This document shows, in pieces, positions 7,376-15,779 of a stretch of 64,000 nucleotides of DNA (within the stretch, counting starts at the first letter, position 1; every line of letters starts with the position of its first letter). Position numbers and translations under genes: made by a program. The stretch is from Streptomyces roseoviridis (GTDB lineage: Bacteria; Actinomycetota; Actinomycetes; Streptomycetales; Streptomycetaceae). Location of the stretch: contig NZ_BAAAWU010000001.1 in NCBI RefSeq assembly GCF_039535235.1, positions 6,389,001 through 6,453,000 of the forward strand, read 5' to 3'. A model generated the notes under the pieces. That model saw nothing but the letters and a program-made list of their open reading frames with translations, made no database searches and had not been told where the DNA came from.

Positions 7376-9856
7376 TCACCCGTCAGACCCCGCACGCCCC
7401 CGTACCCTCACCGGCAGTCCCGCCTCCTCCACCCCCTCGTCCGTCACCCGCTCCACCACGACCCGCCCGTCGACCAGCCGCGACTGGTACCGCTCGATCT
7501 CCGCCTGCTCCCAGCCGTCCCCGGCGTCCCGGACGACCAGCCCGCCGCCCGTACGCCCCGCGACCGGCGCCCACACCTCCAGGGCTGGCTCGCCGTCCTC
7601 GCCCCGCACCGGGATCACCGCGCCCGCCCGCGCGAGCACCGGCACCCGGGACAGCGGCGCGTCCAGCAGCACCTGCCCGGGCCCCTCGTAGGCCCGCCCC
7701 GTCGCCGTGTCGTACCACCAGCCGCGCGGCAGCCGCACCGCCCGCCGGTCCGTGCCCTGGGAGAGCACCGGCGCCACCAGCAGCGAGTCGCCGAGCAGGA
7801 ACGCGTCCTCGCAGTCCCGCAGCGCCCGGTCCTCCGGCGTTCCCCACCACACCGGCCGCACATAGGGCGCCCCCGTCATCCGCGCGAGCCGGGACAGGGT
7901 GACGAAGTACGGTCGCAGCCGCTCGCGCTCCAACAGCGCCGCCCGCGCGTGCTCCAGGACCTCGGGCCCGAACTCCCAGGGCTCGCGGCGCCCGGCGTCG
8001 AAAGCCGCGTGCGTGCGGAACAGCGGCAGCCACGCCCCCAGCTGGTACCACCGCAGGAACAGCTCCGGAGACGGGGCCCCGTCAAAACCCCCGACGTCCG
8101 GCCCCGAGTACGGCACCCCGCACAGCCCGAGCCCCAGGACGAGCGCCAGCGACGCCCGCAGCCCCGGCCACCCCGTCGACACGTCACCGGACCAGGTCCC
8201 GCCGTACCGCTGCATCCCCGCCCAGCCCGAACGCGAGAACAGGAACGGCCGCTCCTCCGGCCGCAGCGCGCGCAGCCCCTCGTAGCCCGCCTGCGCCATC
8301 GCGAGGCCGTACACGTTGTGGGCCTCACGGTGGTCCCCGCCGCGGCCCTCCAGACAGTGACGGGCCGAGCGGGGCAGCGTGCGGTCGCCGAACGGGGCGA
8401 AGGAGACCGGCTCGTTCATGTCGTGCCACACCCCCGAGAAGCCCTGCTTCAGCCGCTCCTCGTAGAGCCCGCCCCACCACTTCCGTGCCTTCGGATCGGT
8501 GAAGTCCGGGTAGGCGCACTCGCCGGGCCACACCACCCCGCGCACCTCCTCGCCCCGGTCGTCCCGCACGAACGCCCCGGCGGCCCGCCCGCCCTCGTAG
8601 ACTGCGTTCCCGGGCTCCGCCTTCACCGCAGGATCGACGATCGACACCAGCCGCACCCCGCGTTCGCGCAGCTCGTCCGCGAGCCCGGACAGATCGGGGA
8701 ACCGCTCCCGGTCCACGGTGAACACCCGGTGCCCGTCGTAGTGGTCGATGTCCAGGTGCAGGACGGACAGCGGCAGGCCCCGGTCCCGGTAGCCGTCCAC
8801 CACCCGCCGCACCTCGCGCTCGCTGCCGAAGCCCCAGCGGGCGTGCTGCGGGCCCAGCGCCCAGGACGGCGGCAGCGCGGGCGCGCCGGTCAGCGCTGCC
8901 CAGCCGTGCAGCACGCGCGCGGGGGTACCGACGATCACCCAGCAGCGCAGCGGACCGCCCTCCATCCGGAGCTCGCTCGTGCCGGGCCGGTCGTGCCCCG
9001 ACCCCGCGCCCTCCTCGCCCTCGGAGAGGAGCACCCGGCCGTCCCAGGAGTTGTCGTGGAAGGCGAGGTGCGTCCCCGCGTCCGCCACCACGAGCTGCAC
9101 CGGCATGGTGATGTACAGCGGGTCGTCGCCCGGGGAGAAGGCCGCGGACGGGTCGGTGTTCCACAGGCGGTACGAGCCGTCCCGCAGCCGCGGCCCCGAG
9201 GCCCGCCCGCCGAGCCCGAAGAACCGGGCGTCGGCCGGCACCTCACTGCGCTGCACCCAGCGCGCCGCCCGGCGGGCCGTCCACGGCGAGCCCTCGCCCG
9301 AGCCCCCCTGACCCGCCGCCGTCTCCGTGCCCCGACTCGTCCGGCCTCGGCTCTCCCCGCCTCGGCTCTCCCCGCCCCGGCTCTCCCCGTTCCGCACCGG
9401 CTCCCACCAGCGCGGCGGCAGATCCCGGCGCAGCACCACCCCACCCGGCGTGCGGACCTCCACCGCACCGTGCCGGGAGACCGCGACGGTCACCCGCTCC
9501 GACACCACCCGCCAGCCGCCGTCGGTGTCCGGTTCCAGGACGGCCCGCGGATCGGGCTCGGGCGGATCGCCGGCCAGCGCGTACGAGGGCAGCGGCCCCG
9601 CCCCGTCCCATCCCCAGAACACGGTGCCGCCCGCCGACACCGAGACCCGCAGCTCGGAGCGGGCGAAACGGATGATCCCCCCGCCCGGCAACGGCTCCGC
9701 CTCCACCACGGGACCAGGCACCCGGGCCCGCTCCGCACCCCTCGGCGGCAGCGCCCGCGCATCGATGCGATGGCGCCGCCACGCCGACCGCACCAGCCGC
9801 AACCCCTCCACCGAACCCAGCACCTTCATGGAACGCACCAGCTCACGACCGTTCAT
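7376..9856 (-). CDS. Glycoside hydrolase family 31 (alpha-glucosidase-type)
   Basis: This is a large (about 826-residue) GH31 enzyme, probably an alpha-glucosidase or alpha-xylosidase. The nucleophile Asp lies in GVWHDMNEP (about residue 475) and the acid/base Asp in GGTWSGDVS (about 555). The barrel entry HLDIDHYDGHRVFTVD and the substrate pocket FSRSGWAGMQRYGG are family hallmarks. There is no signal peptide, so it is probably cytoplasmic. I chose the ATG at 9856 (MNGRELVRSM) because AGGGTGAG precedes it. The open frame extends to a GTG at 9889 without a ribosome site. A low-complexity insert (repeated RGGES) lies near residues 170-195. Confidence 0.88.
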   Translation of the reverse strand: MNGRELVRSMKVLGSVEGLRLVRSAWRRHRIDARALPPRGAERARVPGPVVEAEPLPGGGIIRFARSELRVSVSAGGTVFWGWDGAGPLPSYALAGDPPEPDPRAVLEPDTDGGWRVVSERVTVAVSRHGAVEVRTPGGVVLRRDLPPRWWEPVRNGESRGGESRGGESRGRTSRGTETAAGQGGSGEGSPWTARRAARWVQRSEVPADARFFGLGGRASGPRLRDGSYRLWNTDPSAAFSPGDDPLYITMPVQLVVADAGTHLAFHDNSWDGRVLLSEGEEGAGSGHDRPGTSELRMEGGPLRCWVIVGTPARVLHGWAALTGAPALPPSWALGPQHARWGFGSEREVRRVVDGYRDRGLPLSVLHLDIDHYDGHRVFTVDRERFPDLSGLADELRERGVRLVSIVDPAVKAEPGNAVYEGGRAAGAFVRDDRGEEVRGVVWPGECAYPDFTDPKARKWWGGLYEERLKQGFSGVWHDMNEPVSFAPFGDRTLPRSARHCLEGRGGDHREAHNVYGLAMAQAGYEGLRALRPEERPFLFSRSGWAGMQRYGGTWSGDVSTGWPGLRASLALVLGLGLCGVPYSGPDVGGFDGAPSPELFLRWYQLGAWLPLFRTHAAFDAGRREPWEFGPEVLEHARAALLERERLRPYFVTLSRLARMTGAPYVRPVWWGTPEDRALRDCEDAFLLGDSLLVAPVLSQGTDRRAVRLPRGWWYDTATGRAYEGPGQVLLDAPLSRVPVLARAGAVIPVRGEDGEPALEVWAPVAGRTGGGLVVRDAGDGWEQAEIERYQSRLVDGRVVVERVTDEGVEEAGLPVRVRGRAGSDG

Positions 9857-9896
9857 GCGGCTCACCCTGCCATCCGGGAAGGGACGCACGCGGTTC

Positions 9897-9918
9897 GTTC
9901 AACTGCCGTTCACCCGTG
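9897..9918. promoter_or_regulatory. PHO-box-like direct repeat in a divergent promoter
   Basis: Two adjacent 11-bp units, GTTCAACTGCC (9897-9907) and GTTCACCCGTG (9908-9918), match the Streptomyces PhoP direct-repeat consensus (GTTCACC plus four bases). They lie between the divergent GH31 and acetoacetyl-CoA synthetase genes. The rest of the 215-bp gap holds an AT-richer stretch (CATATTCAG, about 9928) that could include a -10 element for the right-hand gene. Confidence 0.45.
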
Positions 9919-10071
9919 GTGGGAGCACATATTCAGCTACTCGACCATGGGCGGGGAACCCTGGTGCGAAAGAGGATCACATGGCATCGTCCCTGTCAGC
10001 CGCGTCACGCGCACACCCCCGCACGTGCGCGAGACACACGCCGACCCCGCGTACAGCCAGGGAGCCGACCC

Positions 10072-12039
10072 ATGACATCAGCGCAGACCGAGCCGCTTTG
10101 GCAGCCTGACGAGGACCGCGTCGCCGCGGCCGCCGTCACCCGCTTCCAGGCCTGGGCGGCGGAGCGCCACGGAGCCCCCGCCGACGGCGGTTACGAGGCG
10201 CTGCACCGCTGGTCGGTCGAGGACCTCGAAGCCTTCTGGGCGGCCGTCGCGGAGTGGTTCGACCTCCGCTTCTCCACCCCGTACGAGCGGGTCCTCGGGG
10301 ACCGCTCCATGCCCGGCGCCGACTGGTTCCCGGGCGCCACCCTCAACTACGCCGAGCACGCCCTGCGCGCCGCCGAGGAGCGGCCCCACGCCACGGCACT
10401 GCTTCATGTGGACGAGACACATGAGCCGACGCCGATCACCTGGGCCGAGCTCCGCCGCCAGGTCGGCTCGCTGGCCGCCGAACTCCGCCGTCTCGGCGTC
10501 GAGCCCGGCGACCGCGTCTCCGGCTACCTGCCCAACATCCCCGAGGCCGTGGTCGCCCTCCTCGCGACCGCCGCCGTCGGCGCCGTGTGGACCTCCTGCG
10601 CCCCCGACTTCGGCGCCCGCAGCGTCCTGGACCGCTTCCAGCAGGTGGAGCCCGTCGTCCTCTTCACCGTCGACGGATACCGTTACGGCGGCAAGGAGCA
10701 CGACCGCCGCGACACCGTCGCCGAGCTGCGCGCCGAACTGCCCTCGCTGCGCGCCGTCGTCCACATCCCGCTCCTCGGCACCCCGGCCCCCGAGGGCGCC
10801 CTGCCCTGGGCCGAGCTCACCGCCGCCGACACCGCGCCGGTCTTCGAGCAGGTCCCCTTCTCCCACCCCCTGTGGGTGCTCTACTCCTCCGGCACCACGG
10901 GTCTGCCGAAGGCGATCGTGCAGTCCCAGGGCGGCATCCTCGTCGAGCACGTCAAGCAGCTGGGCCTGCACTGCGACCTCGGCCCCGACGACGTGTTCTT
11001 CTGGTACACCTCGACGGGCTGGATGATGTGGAACTTCCTCGTCTCCGGCCTGCTCACCGGCACCACCGTCGTCCTCTACGACGGCAGCCCCGGCTACCCG
11101 GACACCGCCGCCCAGTGGCGCGTCGCCGAGCGCACCGGCGCCACCCTGTACGGCACCTCGGCCGCCTACGTCATGGCCTGCGCCAAGGCGGACGTGCACC
11201 CGGGCCGGGACTTCGACCTCTCCCGGGTGAAGTGCGTGGCCACCACCGGCTCCCCCCTGCCGCCGGACGGGTTCCGCTGGCTGCACGACGAGGTCCGCGA
11301 GGACCTGTGGATCGCGTCCGTCAGCGGCGGCACCGACGTCTGCTCCTGCTTCGCCGGCGCCGTCCCGACCCTCCCGGTCCACATCGGCGAGCTCCAGGCG
11401 GCCGGCCTGGGCACCGACCTGCAGTCCTGGGACCCCTCCGGCAAGCCGCTCATCGGCGAGGTCGGCGAACTCGTCGTCACCAACCCCATGCCGTCCATGC
11501 CGATCCGCTTCTGGAACGACCCGGACGGCAGCCGCTACCGCGACAGCTACTTCGAGATGTTCCCCGGGGTGTGGCGCCACGGCGACTGGATCACCCTCAC
11601 CGACCGCGGCTCGGTCGTCATCCACGGCCGTTCGGACTCCACCCTGAACCGTCAGGGCGTGCGGATGGGGAGCGCCGACATCTACGAGGCCGTCGAACGC
11701 CTCCCGGAGATCCGCGAGTCGCTCGTCATCGGGCTGGAGGAGCCGGACGGCGGATACTGGATGCCCCTGTTCGTCCACCTGGCCGAGGGCGCCGCCCTGG
11801 ACGAGGAGCTCATCGGCCGCATCAAGGCGACCATCCGCGCCGAGCTCTCCCCGCGGCACGTGCCGGACGAGATCATCGAGGTCCCCGGCATCCCGCACAC
11901 CCTCACGGGCAAGCGGATCGAGGTCCCGGTCAAGCGCCTCCTCCAGGGCACTCCGATGGCCAAGGCGGTCAACCCGGGTTCGGTGGACAACCTCGACCTC
12001 CTGCGCTTCTACGAGGAGCTGGCCCGCACCCGCCGCTGA
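10072..12039 (+). CDS. aacS: Acetoacetyl-CoA synthetase (acetoacetate-CoA ligase)
   Basis: This 655-residue ANL-superfamily ligase activates acetoacetate with ATP and CoA, feeding ketone bodies or free acetoacetate into the acetyl-CoA pool. The N-terminal cap (SVEDLEAFWAAVAEWFDL, then PGADWFPGATLNYAEH) and total length fit acetoacetyl-CoA synthetases rather than acetyl-CoA synthetases. The AMP-binding loop YSSGTTGLPKA is near residue 271, and WYTSTGWMMWN and RQGVRMGSADIY motifs follow. The C-terminal TGKRIEVPVK supplies the catalytic lysine. The ATG at 10072 has GGGAG eight bases upstream. A longer frame from 9916 lacks homology-like sequence. It ends at a strong terminator. Confidence 0.92.
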   Translation: MTSAQTEPLWQPDEDRVAAAAVTRFQAWAAERHGAPADGGYEALHRWSVEDLEAFWAAVAEWFDLRFSTPYERVLGDRSMPGADWFPGATLNYAEHALRAAEERPHATALLHVDETHEPTPITWAELRRQVGSLAAELRRLGVEPGDRVSGYLPNIPEAVVALLATAAVGAVWTSCAPDFGARSVLDRFQQVEPVVLFTVDGYRYGGKEHDRRDTVAELRAELPSLRAVVHIPLLGTPAPEGALPWAELTAADTAPVFEQVPFSHPLWVLYSSGTTGLPKAIVQSQGGILVEHVKQLGLHCDLGPDDVFFWYTSTGWMMWNFLVSGLLTGTTVVLYDGSPGYPDTAAQWRVAERTGATLYGTSAAYVMACAKADVHPGRDFDLSRVKCVATTGSPLPPDGFRWLHDEVREDLWIASVSGGTDVCSCFAGAVPTLPVHIGELQAAGLGTDLQSWDPSGKPLIGEVGELVVTNPMPSMPIRFWNDPDGSRYRDSYFEMFPGVWRHGDWITLTDRGSVVIHGRSDSTLNRQGVRMGSADIYEAVERLPEIRESLVIGLEEPDGGYWMPLFVHLAEGAALDEELIGRIKATIRAELSPRHVPDEIIEVPGIPHTLTGKRIEVPVKRLLQGTPMAKAVNPGSVDNLDLLRFYEELARTRR

Positions 12040-12079
12040 CCGGGGAGCCGGCGCCCCGCCTCCCCGCCGACGGCACGTC

Positions 12080-12109
12080 GAGGGCCCCGCGCATCCGCGC
12101 GGGGCCCTC
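12080..12109. terminator. Bidirectional hairpin after aacS
   Basis: GAGGGCCCCGCGC (12080-12092) pairs perfectly with GCGCGGGGCCCTC (12097-12109) around a 4-nt loop, between the convergent aacS and MocR genes. Confidence 0.8.
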
Positions 12110-12121
12110 GCGCATCCGCCC

Positions 12122-13447
12122 TCAGCCTCCGTAGGTGGCCTGGGCGTCACCGAGCACGGCGGCGAAGTCCGCCGCGAGCCGCTCGGCCTCGGCCGGCACG
12201 AGCGCCGCCGTCGTGATCCGCACGCCGGTGGGCGCGGCGATGCGGAACCGGGCCCCGGCCGCCACCCACCAGCCGTGTGTCCGCAGTCCGTTCACCACGG
12301 CCGACTCGTCGCGCACCGGCACCCACAGATTGAAGCCGGTCCCCTCCGCCGACCGGATGCCGTACGAGGCGAGCGCGTCCCGCAGGGCCCGCCGCCGCTC
12401 CGCGTACGCGGCCTCGCCGGCGGCCACGAGCCGGGCCACCCCGGGGTCGGAGAACAGCCCGACGACCGTCTCCTGGAGGACATGGCTGACCCAGCCGGAC
12501 GTCATGAGCATCCGGCCGTCGTGGCGGGCGATGGTCACCGGGTCACCGGCCACCGCCGCCCACCGCAGGTCGACCCCCAGGCGCTTGGAGACGGTGCGCA
12601 CCTGCGCCCACCGCTCCAGCCCCGCCGCGGCCAGCGTGGGCGCGACGGGACCCTCGATCTCCACGGTGTAGTCGTCCTCGACCACCAGCACCTCCGGGAA
12701 CTGCCGCAGGAGCGCGACGAGTTCGTCGCGCCGGGCGGGGGAGAAGGCCGCCCCGGTGGGGTTCTGCGCGCGCGGTGTGCACACCAGCGCCCGCACCCCG
12801 GCGCGCAGCGCCGTCCGCAGGGCCTCGGGCACGATGCCCTCGCGGTCCACGGTCACCGGCACCGTCCGCAGCCCGAGGGCCGGTACGAGGTCGAGGAGAT
12901 GGTGGAAACCGGGGTCCTCCACCGCGACCGCGTCGCCGGGCCGCAGCTCGACCGACAGCAGTCGCGCGACGCAGTCGAGGGCACCGTGGGCGAAGGTGAC
13001 CCGCTCCGCCGGGACGCCGTCCCGGCCGAACCAGACGCGGGTCAGCTCCTCGAGGGCCGCGAGGCGGGGGGCCGCGCGGTGCGAGCCGTACACCGGGCGC
13101 ACCTCGGCCGGCGGCCTCAGCGTCGGCAGGAACGCGGGGTCGGGGTGACCGCCCGCCAGGTCCACCAGCCCCTCGGGCACGCGCGGCGGTCGCCGTGAGG
13201 CGACCGAGGGCGCCTCGGCCACCACGGTGCCGCCGCGCCCCCGGGTGACCACCAGGCCCCGCCGCCGCAGTTCCTTGTACGCCGTCGCGACCGTGCCGGG
13301 ACTGACGCCGAGCTCGTCGGCGAGGCGCCGTACCGGAGGCAGCGCGGTGCCCGGCGCGAGGTCGCCGTCGGTCACGCCGCGTTCGACGGACGCGGCGATT
13401 CCCTTGGCCGTCGTCCCCTGGATCCCATATTGTGTTGCCACGTACAT
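12122..13447 (-). CDS. MocR/PdxR-type GntR regulator with aminotransferase domain
   Basis: This is a 441-residue transcription factor with an N-terminal GntR winged helix (residues 10-80: LADELGVSPGTVATAYKELR) joined to a fold-type I PLP-binding aminotransferase-like domain. The PLP lysine is expected in VSKRLGVDLRW (about residue 287), and CTPRAQNPTGAAF resembles the substrate-loop motif. Such proteins often regulate vitamin B6, amino-acid or transporter genes and commonly act on the divergent neighbour. Here that neighbour is an MFS exporter whose start is 41 bp away. The start codon lies inside a palindrome, suggesting autoregulation and possibly a leaderless message. The ligand is not known. 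Confidence 0.87.
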   Translation of the reverse strand: MYVATQYGIQGTTAKGIAASVERGVTDGDLAPGTALPPVRRLADELGVSPGTVATAYKELRRRGLVVTRGRGGTVVAEAPSVASRRPPRVPEGLVDLAGGHPDPAFLPTLRPPAEVRPVYGSHRAAPRLAALEELTRVWFGRDGVPAERVTFAHGALDCVARLLSVELRPGDAVAVEDPGFHHLLDLVPALGLRTVPVTVDREGIVPEALRTALRAGVRALVCTPRAQNPTGAAFSPARRDELVALLRQFPEVLVVEDDYTVEIEGPVAPTLAAAGLERWAQVRTVSKRLGVDLRWAAVAGDPVTIARHDGRMLMTSGWVSHVLQETVVGLFSDPGVARLVAAGEAAYAERRRALRDALASYGIRSAEGTGFNLWVPVRDESAVVNGLRTHGWWVAAGARFRIAAPTGVRITTAALVPAEAERLAADFAAVLGDAQATYGG

Positions 13448-13456
13448 AACTATGTA
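13443..13456. promoter_or_regulatory. AT-rich palindrome between the MocR and MFS genes
   Basis: TACATA-AC-TATGTA is a 6-2-6 inverted repeat covering the MocR start codon (CAT at 13445-13447). It lies in a 40-bp AT-rich island (TATGTATCAATACAAAA) that must hold the promoters of both divergent genes. A MocR operator is the natural guess. Confidence 0.5.
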
Positions 13457-13488
13457 TCAATACAAAACTCGAGTCAAGGGGGAACCGA

Positions 13489-14772
13489 GTGAGCCGCCCC
13501 GCCTCATGGCACCGCACCGCACTGGACCGCATACCCGGAGGCCGCGACGGCCGCCGCATGCTCCTCATCAGCATCATCGACAAGACGGGCACCGGCCTGT
13601 GGGCCGGCTGCACCGCCCTCTACTTCACCTACGTCTCGGGCCTCGGCCTCGGCCAGGTCGGCCTCCTCATGACCGTCGCCGGCGGCGTCGGCATCGCCGG
13701 CGCCCCGCTCGCCGGACGCCTCGCCGACCGCTTCCCCCTCGTCCGCGTCATCGTCGCCGCCCAGCTCATGCGCGGACTCGCCCTCCTCGCCCTCCTCACC
13801 ACCGACGACTTCCTCCTCCTCACCGTCTACTCCGCCCTCGGCGCCCTCCCCGACCGCGCCGGCAGCGTCCTCATCAAGCTCTACGCCGCCCGCATCGCCG
13901 GACCCGACCGCGTCCGCTACCAGGCCATCCAGCGCACCACCGTCAACATCGGCTGGTCCATCGGCGGTCTCGGCGCCGCCGCCGCCCTCACCACCGGCAG
14001 CACCCGCGCCTACACCGTCCTCCTCGTCGGCAACGTCCTCACCTACCTCGTCATCGCCCTCCTCACCCTGCGCTGCGCCGAACCCCCCGCCCCCTCCCGC
14101 GTCGCGGCCACCGCCACGGACGCCCCCCGGACCAAGCCCGCCAACCCCTGGCGCGACCGCACCTTCCTCGCCTACACCGCGACCGAGGCCGCCCTCTTCC
14201 TCGACGACACGATCCTCCAGGTCGCCATCCCCCTCTGGATCGTCCACGCCACCGCCGCCCCCGTCGGCCTCGCCCCGCTGCTGCTGGTCCTCAACACCGT
14301 CCTGGTCGTCCTCTTCCAGGTGCCCCTCGCCCGCTTCGCCGCCACCACCCAGGCCGCCCGCCGCCTCCTCATCCCCCTCAGCGGACTCTTCGTCGTCGGC
14401 ACCGCGGCCCTCGCCGTCTCCGCCACCGGCGGACGCACCCTCGCCGTCACCGCCCTCGCCGCCGCCGTCATCGCCCTCACCTTCGCCGAGATCATCCACG
14501 CCACCGCCTCGTGGGAACTCTCCGTCGCCCTCGCCCCCGCGGACGCCCAAGGCGCCTACCTCGGCGTCCACGGCATCGCCCACTCCACCCAGCGCTTCGC
14601 CGGACCCCTCCTCATCACCGGCGTCATGACCGCCGGCCCCCTGGCCTGGCCCCTGCTCGGACTCGCCCTCGTCGCCGCCGGCGCCGCCCAGCACCGGCTG
14701 ATCCGCGACCGCCTGGCCAAGCCCGCCCAGTCGTCACTGTCAGTGCCGACGGTTACGGTGAGTGAGCACTGA
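13489..14772 (+). CDS. MFS transporter (multidrug/metabolite exporter type)
   Basis: This is a 427-residue major facilitator with about 12 hydrophobic segments. The loop after the second segment reads GRLADRFPLVRVI, a form of the MFS A-motif. The GTG start at 13489 follows AAGGGGGA with good spacing. It is divergent from the MocR gene and its end overlaps a possible early start of the next gene, so it is probably co-transcribed with the unknown protein. Third codon positions are almost all C, even for this genome. Substrate unknown; an efflux role controlled by the MocR protein is inference. Confidence 0.85.
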   Translation: MSRPASWHRTALDRIPGGRDGRRMLLISIIDKTGTGLWAGCTALYFTYVSGLGLGQVGLLMTVAGGVGIAGAPLAGRLADRFPLVRVIVAAQLMRGLALLALLTTDDFLLLTVYSALGALPDRAGSVLIKLYAARIAGPDRVRYQAIQRTTVNIGWSIGGLGAAAALTTGSTRAYTVLLVGNVLTYLVIALLTLRCAEPPAPSRVAATATDAPRTKPANPWRDRTFLAYTATEAALFLDDTILQVAIPLWIVHATAAPVGLAPLLLVLNTVLVVLFQVPLARFAATTQAARRLLIPLSGLFVVGTAALAVSATGGRTLAVTALAAAVIALTFAEIIHATASWELSVALAPADAQGAYLGVHGIAHSTQRFAGPLLITGVMTAGPLAWPLLGLALVAAGAAQHRLIRDRLAKPAQSSLSVPTVTVSEH

Positions 14773-14794
14773 TCGACAGAGCCCAGGGGGAGAC

Positions 14795-15688
14795 ATGAAC
14801 GAGCACCACCACACCACCGCCGCACAGCGCCGAGCCCTCCGCCGCGAAGTGGCCGGCACCATCGCCCTCCTCGCCGACGAGGAGGACTTCACCGCCATGC
14901 GGCAGTACGAGACCTTCGCCTTCGACGACCACGCCCGCTACCTCCACGAGGTCGAGCGCCTCCTCAAGAACCTCGCGGCCCAGGGCGGCCACACCACCGT
15001 CGCCCTCTTCGACCCCGAGGACTACGCCGACTACTGCGCCGACACCGGCCTCGACCCCGACCGCCCCACCAGCCGCAGCCGGTACACCGCCGAGCGCGCC
15101 GCCACCGGCGCCCGCGTCACCTACACCGGACAACCCCTCAGCACCCTCGTCCCCACCCTCGTCGACACCGCCGTCCGCCGCGCCACCTGGGAGTACGCCA
15201 CCATGCTCCTCACCGACGCCGGCTCCTGCGCCGACTGCGGCCAGGACATCGGCAGCGCCTCGTTCGACCGCGCCTCCCACCTCCTGGTGCGCCTCCTCGA
15301 CGCGGCGGGACCCGGCACCCACCACCTCGTCTGCAGCGTCCCCGCAGCCGACGAGCACCTCATCGCCACCCTCCACACCACCCGCGCCACCACCGGACCC
15401 GCCCGCCTCGACAGCTCCCAGGGCGCCGAGTTCGTCACCGTCCTCGCCGCCGGCATCGCCCTCGGCACCCCCGGCGGCGTCGTCCTGCGCACCACCACCC
15501 CCGGCGCCCCCGACCGGCTCCACGGCTGGCGCCTGCACGACGGACGCCTCCGGCCCCTCACCGAGGCCGAGGTCTTCGACGCCTACTGCACCGACGCCCG
15601 CACCGGAGAGCCCATCGCCCCCGAACCCCACGTCGAATACCGCGCCGGCTTCCCCCTCGCACCCCCCGACGACCCCCACGCCCACTGA
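14795..15688 (+). CDS. Protein of unknown function with a CxxC motif
   Basis: I do not recognise this 297-residue soluble protein. It begins MNEHHHTTAAQRRALRREV and contains acidic stretches (LLADEEDFTAM, ALFDPEDYADYCADTGLD). A single CADCG pair near residue 150 could bind metal only with other ligands or as a dimer. No membrane segment or signal peptide is seen. I chose the ATG at 14795 because GGGGGAGA precedes it directly; an upstream GTG at 14762 overlaps the MFS stop and lacks a ribosome site. Position and spacing suggest an operon with the MFS gene. Confidence 0.75.
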   Translation: MNEHHHTTAAQRRALRREVAGTIALLADEEDFTAMRQYETFAFDDHARYLHEVERLLKNLAAQGGHTTVALFDPEDYADYCADTGLDPDRPTSRSRYTAERAATGARVTYTGQPLSTLVPTLVDTAVRRATWEYATMLLTDAGSCADCGQDIGSASFDRASHLLVRLLDAAGPGTHHLVCSVPAADEHLIATLHTTRATTGPARLDSSQGAEFVTVLAAGIALGTPGGVVLRTTTPGAPDRLHGWRLHDGRLRPLTEAEVFDAYCTDARTGEPIAPEPHVEYRAGFPLAPPDDPHAH

Positions 15689-15708
15689 CCACACCCACTG
15701 ACGCCGAA

Positions 15709-15746
15709 AGGGGCTTTCCCCGCCACTCACGGCAGGGAAAGCCCCT
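15709..15746. terminator. Bidirectional hairpin before ptsI
   Basis: AGGGGCTTTCCC (15709-15720) pairs with GGGAAAGCCCCT (15735-15746) around a 14-nt loop, between convergent stops at 15688 and 15780. Confidence 0.75.
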
Positions 15747-15779
15747 CGGGACCTCCAACTGGATCACTCCGCTACGGGA

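Noticed and set aside
7283..10075. A 930-residue plus-strand frame over the GH31 gene
   Set aside because: Low-complexity Arg/Pro-rich translation; the GH31 catalytic motifs are on the other strand.
10078..12150. A 690-residue minus-strand frame opposite aacS
   Set aside because: Shadow; the plus-strand protein has complete ANL motifs.
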